Shown: positions 62,208 to 64,000 of the stretch, in pieces | Layout of the letters: every line of letters starts with the position of its first letter | How positions within the stretch are numbered: position 1 is the first letter of the stretch | Assembly (NCBI GenBank): GCA_963933115.1 | Contig: CAWVSL010000004.1 | Span: 1 to 64,000 of the forward strand | DNA from: JALJPB01 sp963933115 | Lineage (GTDB): Bacteria; Pseudomonadota; Gammaproteobacteria; Enterobacterales; Alteromonadaceae | Length of the DNA stretch: 64,000 bases | Reading direction: 5' to 3' | Notes under the pieces: generated by a model | What the model saw: the letters and a program-made list of their open reading frames with translations, nothing else | What the model was told of the DNA's origin: nothing | Database searches by the model: none | Position numbers and translations under genes: made by a program

Positions 62208-62630
62208 ATGGCTAGAGAATATGCCCGTACTGACCGTGTTGGTCAGCAAATCCAAAAAGAAGTTGCGCTTATTTTGATGCGCGAAATTAAAGATCCACGT
62301 TTAAGCATGACCACAGTTTCTGCGGTAGAAGTGACTCGTGATTTAGCTTATGCCAAAGTATTTGTTACGTTTTTTACTAGCGAACAAGATGAAATTGATG
62401 CTTCAATTGAAGTATTAACTGAAGCAGAAGGTTACATTCGTTCATTACTAGCTAAGCGTCTACGCGCACGAATTATGCCACATTTAAGATTTGTTTATGA
62501 TAAATCAATGGTTGAAGGCGTTCGCATGTCAGCTCTAGTTGATAAAGCACTAGCAAGTGATAAGGGTGATACGAGTTCTGAACATACTGATACACCTTCT
62601 ACTGATGTTGATGCATCTGGAGAGCACTAG
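62208..62630 (+). CDS. rbfA: Ribosome-binding factor A
   Basis: RbfA is a KH-fold factor for 30S maturation and cold adaptation. The 140 residues contain RTDRVGQQIQKEVALILMREIKDPRLSMTTVSAVEVTRDLAYAKVFVTFF and LAKRLRARIMPHLRFVYDKSMVEG, with a disordered Ser/Thr/Asp-rich tail. AAGGAA precedes ATG. It is 3 bases before truB. Confidence 0.96.
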   Translation: MAREYARTDRVGQQIQKEVALILMREIKDPRLSMTTVSAVEVTRDLAYAKVFVTFFTSEQDEIDASIEVLTEAEGYIRSLLAKRLRARIMPHLRFVYDKSMVEGVRMSALVDKALASDKGDTSSEHTDTPSTDVDASGEH

Positions 62631-62633
62631 TTA

Positions 62634-63596
62634 ATGGCTAAACGTAGAAAGGGTCGAGCGGTCAATGGTGTTTTGCTACTTGATAAACCTTACGGAATGT
62701 CATCTAACGGTGCACTACAAAAAGTTAAACGAATTTATTTTGCCCAAAAAGCGGGCCATACCGGTGCACTGGACCCATTAGCCACTGGCATGTTACCTAT
62801 TTGTTTAGGCGAAGGTACTAAGTTTTCCCAGTTTTTACTTGATACGGATAAAACTTATCAAGTGACAGCAAAATTAGGTATTCGAACTACCACAAGTGAT
62901 GCTGATGGTGAGGTTGTAGCAGAGAAGCCGGTAGTGGTTACTAATGAACAGTTAGTTGCTGCTCTTAACTTCTTTCGTGGGACTACTCAGCAAATACCCT
63001 CGATGTATTCAGCACTAAAATATAAAGGCCAACCTTTATACAAGTACGCCAGAGAAGGAATTGAAGTACCACGTGAGTCTCGTGATATTACTGTTTTTCG
63101 TCTTGATTTAGTGCGCTTTGAAGCTGATGAAGTTGAACTTGATATTCATGTATCAAAGGGCACTTATATTCGAACCATCGTTGATGATTTAGGCGAGTTA
63201 TTAGGTTGTGGTGCTCATGTTGCTAATCTACATCGTAGTGCTGTAGGTAATTACCCAACAGATAAAATGATAACATTAGAGCAACTAGAAACTTTATTTG
63301 ACGAGGCTAATACTAATGATATTGCACCATCAGAATTACTCGACCCCCTTTTATTACCAATGACTTCTGCATGTGACGGTATACCAACTGTTTTTGTTGA
63401 TGATATGTCAGCGAACTTTTTACGTCACGGTAATCCGGTACAAGCATCAAATGCACCGAGTGATGGTTTAGTCCAAGTGTTTATTGGTGATAATGAAACT
63501 GAAGGTGAGTTTATTGGTGTCGGTCATATTGATGACAACGGCTTAGTTGCACCTAAGCGAATCGTTGTTCGTGATGAAGTATTAAGAACACTCTAA
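62634..63596 (+). CDS. truB: tRNA pseudouridine-55 synthase TruB
   Basis: TruB makes pseudouridine 55 in the T-loop of tRNAs. The catalytic aspartate is in AGHTGALDPLATGMLPICLGEGTKFSQFLLDTDKTY, and KGTYIRTIVDDLGELLGCGAHVANLHRSAVGN is also diagnostic. The 320 residues (E. coli 314) include a C-terminal PUA-like domain. It starts 3 bases after rbfA. Confidence 0.97.
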   Translation: MAKRRKGRAVNGVLLLDKPYGMSSNGALQKVKRIYFAQKAGHTGALDPLATGMLPICLGEGTKFSQFLLDTDKTYQVTAKLGIRTTTSDADGEVVAEKPVVVTNEQLVAALNFFRGTTQQIPSMYSALKYKGQPLYKYAREGIEVPRESRDITVFRLDLVRFEADEVELDIHVSKGTYIRTIVDDLGELLGCGAHVANLHRSAVGNYPTDKMITLEQLETLFDEANTNDIAPSELLDPLLLPMTSACDGIPTVFVDDMSANFLRHGNPVQASNAPSDGLVQVFIGDNETEGEFIGVGHIDDNGLVAPKRIVVRDEVLRTL

Positions 63597-63676
63597 AATA
63601 GAGGATTCGGTCAAATATCAGTTGCAATTCCAATCGCGCCTGATAGAATACGCGCTCTTTTGTAACCAATGCTGAA

Positions 63677-63732
63677 TTAGTGTTTGGCTTGGTTCATATA
63701 TTTGCTATTGAAATATAGCTAAACACTAAGGA
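63677..63732 (+). promoter_or_regulatory. Candidate autoregulatory leader hairpin of rpsO
   Basis: TTAGTGTTTGGCT (63677-63689) pairs with AGCTAAACACTAA (63717-63729) over 13 bp with one G-U. The right arm ends inside the rpsO Shine-Dalgarno AAGGA (63728-63732). In E. coli, S15 represses its own mRNA at a leader pseudoknot; a similar role is inferred here. Confidence 0.55.
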
Positions 63733-63738
63733 TTATTT

Positions 63739-64000
63739 ATGTCTTTAAATGCTCAAGAAAAAGCAGCAATCGTTGCAGAATATGCTCAAAAAGAAGGTGA
63801 TACCGGTTCACCAGAAGTTCAAGTTGCTTTGTTAACAACTCAGATCAACCACTTACAAGGTCATTTTAAAGCGCACATCCATGATCACCACTCACGTCGT
63901 GGTTTATTACGCATGGTTGCTCAGCGTCGTAAATTACTTGATTACTTAAATGGTAAAAATGCGGAACGTTACTTAGCATTAATTGCTAAACTAGGTTTAC
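63739..64000 (+). CDS. rpsO: 30S ribosomal protein S15 (partial, cut by window end)
   Basis: S15 binds 16S rRNA early in 30S assembly. The visible 87 codons begin MSLNAQEKAAIVAEYAQKEGDTGSPEVQVALLTTQINHLQGHFKAHIHDHHSRRGLLRMVAQRRKLLDYL, nearly the full 89-residue family length. AAGGA lies 6 bases before ATG. It follows truB as in E. coli, where pnp normally comes next. Confidence 0.96.
   Translation, partial: MSLNAQEKAAIVAEYAQKEGDTGSPEVQVALLTTQINHLQGHFKAHIHDHHSRRGLLRMVAQRRKLLDYLNGKNAERYLALIAKLGL

Overview
The window reads as a chromosomal core segment of an AT-rich marine gammaproteobacterium, most likely a Colwellia-type member of the Alteromonadales. This is inferred from protein character, codon use and gene order, not from a database search. 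Almost every gene is a housekeeping gene whose neighbours match E. coli or Shewanella order: grpE/dnaK/dnaJ, the trp operon with trpL and rnm (yciV), yciO-rluB, apt-dnaX-ebfC-recR-htpG-adk, rsxABCDGE-nth, and rimP-nusA-infB-rbfA-truB-rpsO. I see no prophage, insertion sequence, CRISPR array, integron or defence island, so no wholly new multi-gene system can be claimed.

Layout. 1-5.2 kb: tmRNA (ssrA), smpB, ratA-ratB, bamE, recN and nadK, covering ribosome rescue, outer-membrane assembly, recombination and NADP supply. 5.2-9.5 kb: grpE, dnaK and dnaJ, with textbook sigma-32 promoters before grpE and dnaK. 9.5-14.1 kb: an Lrp-type regulator, nhaA, and an epmC / NAD-kinase-like / yfcL cluster. 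14.2-21.4 kb: trpEGD(CF)BA on the minus strand, preceded by a leader peptide with three consecutive Trp codons and an attenuator. 21.5-28.5 kb: rnm, yciO, rluB, rnd, ycgL, a lytic transglycosylase, ycgN and a broken DMT-family permease. 28.7-35.6 kb: pntAB, a PlsC-like acyltransferase, an AsmA-like protein, and pheA behind a Phe-rich leader peptide and terminator. 35.9-39.5 kb: small hypothetical genes, a membrane-anchored glutaredoxin-like protein, msrPQ and a 40-residue membrane micro-ORF. 39.9-46.7 kb: apt to adk, including a predicted programmed -1 frameshift in dnaX that makes gamma, and a sigma-32 promoter for htpG. 46.9-51.0 kb: a MAPEG protein, elaA, an unknown membrane protein, a 1 kb gene-poor stretch with two micro-ORFs and a terminator, then gloA and nth. 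51.1-56.5 kb: the Rnf/Rsx electron-transport operon. 57.0-64.0 kb: a candidate structured small RNA, then rimP-nusA-infB, rbfA, truB and the start of rpsO with a hairpin touching its ribosome binding site.

The most interesting content is regulatory RNA and translation-level control. It includes trp attenuation with a visible 10-bp antiterminator, a phe leader whose stop codon abuts the terminator stem, dnaX frameshifting with slippery site, Shine-Dalgarno-like stimulator and immediate stop, the rpsO leader hairpin, a promoter-to-terminator small-RNA candidate upstream of rimP, and several micro-ORFs.
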